Source: Paludibacter sp. (lineage in GTDB: Bacteria > Bacteroidota > Bacteroidia > Bacteroidales > Paludibacteraceae). From it: a stretch of 44,194 nt of DNA. The DNA is taken from positions 1-44,194 of the forward strand of contig JAURYY010000241.1 of NCBI GenBank assembly GCA_030653695.1. The letters run 5' to 3'. Made by a program: the position numbers and the translations under genes. How positions within the stretch are numbered: the stretch's first letter is position 1; each line of letters opens with the position of its first letter. Shown here in pieces: positions 43,139 to 44,194 of this stretch. The notes below the pieces were generated by a model, which did not search any database, was not told the origin of the DNA, and saw nothing but the letters and a program-made list of their open reading frames with translations.

Positions 43139-43219
43139 ATCATTATTTTTTTTTACACTGCAAATATAAGCGTTTTTTAATCAATTTTGTTCAGATAAGA
43201 TAAATAAATAATTTTAAAA

Positions 43220-43256
43220 AAAAATGCCAGGAGAAGTTTACCGGGCTTTTTTTATA
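43220..43256 (-). terminator. terminator of the IS1-cut gene
   Basis: On the minus strand GCCCGG and CCTGGC pair (one mismatch) around a 9-nt loop, followed by nine T. It lies just after the stop at 43262. Confidence 0.7.
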
Positions 43257-43261
43257 TTATT

Positions 43262-43409
43262 CTACAAACTTGAAATAGTTAGCTTTTCATATTCTATTTC
43301 AACTTTCTTATCTGAATCAGACAATTTAATCAAACATTTTTCACGACTTTTTAATGCTTCAATCGTACCTTTTAAATAAATATTTGATGCTTTTGTTATT
43401 GAAAATTCT
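43262..43409 (-). pseudogene. C-terminal fragment of a gene cut by the IS1 element
   Basis: About 49 codons ending at the stop 43262-43264, encoding SITKASNIYLKGTIEAL, then KSREKCLIKLSDSDKKVEIE. The frame runs straight into the left end of the IS1 element (about 43410) and by chance stays open inside it. The upstream part of the gene should lie beyond the right end of the IS, outside the window. Function not recognisable. Confidence 0.6.
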
Positions 43410-44194
43410 GGTGGTGTTTTAAAAAGTATGATAATATAATATTCTTTGTGATAATACGTTAGTGTTCTTTTAAAGCCATATGAAGATAGAGATTACACTA
43501 AAATGTCCTGATTGCTTAGGGGAAAACATAGTAAAAAACGGAATAAAGAGTTATCAAGTCCAAAACTATATTTGTAAAAATTGTAATCGTCAGTTTATTG
43601 GAGACCATGCGTTGAAGTATAAGGGCTGTCGTTCAGGTTTGTATCATAAGATAGAATTGATGCTTGTTCGCAATGTTGGCATAAGAGATATCTCTGAAAT
43701 AGAAAACGTTAGCACTTCTACCGTTTTGTCTGTCTTGACAAAATCAGATAAAACGATTACTCCAAAACAAAAATACTATGATATTTTATAAGTGGATGAG
43801 TTTTGGATTTACGTTGGTAATAAAGACACAAAAGTCCGGCTTACTTATGCTTACCATAAGACGACGGGTGAAATTGCAGCTTGGGTATTTGGCAAAAGAG
43901 ATTATAAACCAGCAAAGACCTTAAGAGAAAAAATAACTAAATCAGGTCTTACTTTCGGTACGATTGCTACTGACAAATGGGATTCATTTTTAAAAGCATT
44001 CAGATCTGATAATCATATTGTTGGCAAGAAATATACGATTGGCATTGAAGGAAATAATTGCAGATTAAGACATCGGATTAGAAGAGCAGTAAGGAAAACT
44101 TGTTGCTTCTCTAAAATAATGTTCAATCATATAAAAGCATTCAGTTTAGCCTTTTTTTATATCAACTACGGATATGTCTAATCTATCATACTTT
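43410..44194 (+). mobile_element. IS1-family insertion sequence (right end outside window)
   Basis: The left end starts GGTGGTGTTTTAAAAAG at 43410, a GG start as in IS1 ends. AAAGTATGATA (43423-43433) is repeated in inverted orientation as the last 11 bases of the window (44184-44194), so about 13 more bases of the right repeat are expected outside. Total length would be near 800 bp, normal for IS1. The transposase frame carries a stop codon (see below). Confidence 0.8.
43480..44181 (+). pseudogene. IS1 transposase, single frame broken by a UAA
   Basis: Codons 1-103 are the InsA-like part: a Cys4 zinc finger (CPDC, then CKNC) and a helix-turn-helix (GIRDISEIENVSTSTVL). Then comes TAA (43789-43791), and in the same frame 129 codons of the InsB-like catalytic part: VDEFWIYVGNK, TDKWDSF, IEGNNCRLR. 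The D-D-E residues and the total length (233 codons, against 232 aa for E. coli InsAB') are conserved. So this is a one-ORF IS1 transposase with a single nonsense codon just before V-D-E, where relatives usually have Glu (a GAA or GAG to TAA change). Classical IS1 joins its two frames by -1 frameshifting; here no shift is needed. Activity would need readthrough. Confidence 0.85.

Noticed and set aside
1-44194. CRISPR array
   Set aside because: No regularly spaced repeat with unique spacers was seen; the direct repeats present are low-complexity intergenic tracts.

Overview
The window is a piece of a low-GC chromosome from a member of the Bacteroidota, probably of the Bacteroidales/Marinilabiliales kind. 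The evidence is the type IX secretion/gliding protein SprA downstream of ruvA, a DUF5123-type beta-helix fragment, a DUF5053 protein, the TAnnTTTG promoter box in front of many genes, and few Shine-Dalgarno sequences. Most of it is an ordinary chromosomal backbone cut by small accessory insertions.

Layout. 1-5103: a secreted TPR protein (cut by the window edge), a class A penicillin-binding protein and the radical-SAM protein HemW, all on the minus strand. 5307-7362: two proline tRNAs (UGG, then GGG on the other strand) bracketing about 1.9 kb of accessory scar: a decapitated beta-helix gene, a 185-bp repeat element and a DUF5053 gene. 7625-12696: cardiolipin synthase and ribD (overlapping, minus), then prmC, an ECF sigma factor, a small membrane protein and a Spy/CpxP-like periplasmic protein (plus). 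12782-12852: tRNA-Cys. 12910-24487: a defence island on the minus strand. 24546-28592: a GH77 4-alpha-glucanotransferase and purM (plus). 28707-28817: a candidate structured RNA. 28827-41057: dnaJ, grpE, dsbD, sprA and ruvA (minus). 41315-41989: an exported superoxide dismutase. 42052-44194: tRNA-Thr, a VapBC-like module with a second paralogous antitoxin, and an IS1-family element that has cut another gene.

The most interesting part is the defence island. From its promoter at 24046 it encodes an HhH-GPD-like protein, a PLD-nuclease/SNF2-helicase fusion, a large Eco57I-type adenine methyltransferase, an AAA15 ATPase with a RloB/TOPRIM partner (RloAB or AbiL type), a DprA/Smf-like Rossmann protein and an unrecognised two-domain protein. 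The first three look like a restriction-modification machine split over separate chains. The last four sit 5 to 12 bp apart behind a possible promoter of their own and look like an abortive-infection or guard module. A 403-bp non-coding element with perfect 23-bp terminal inverted repeats and a 9-bp target duplication sits between the helicase and methyltransferase genes. The island edges carry broken genes: a truncated 50-codon ORF beside tRNA-Cys and an excisionase-like HTH frame without a start codon.

Calls of function come from motifs read by eye; no database search was possible.
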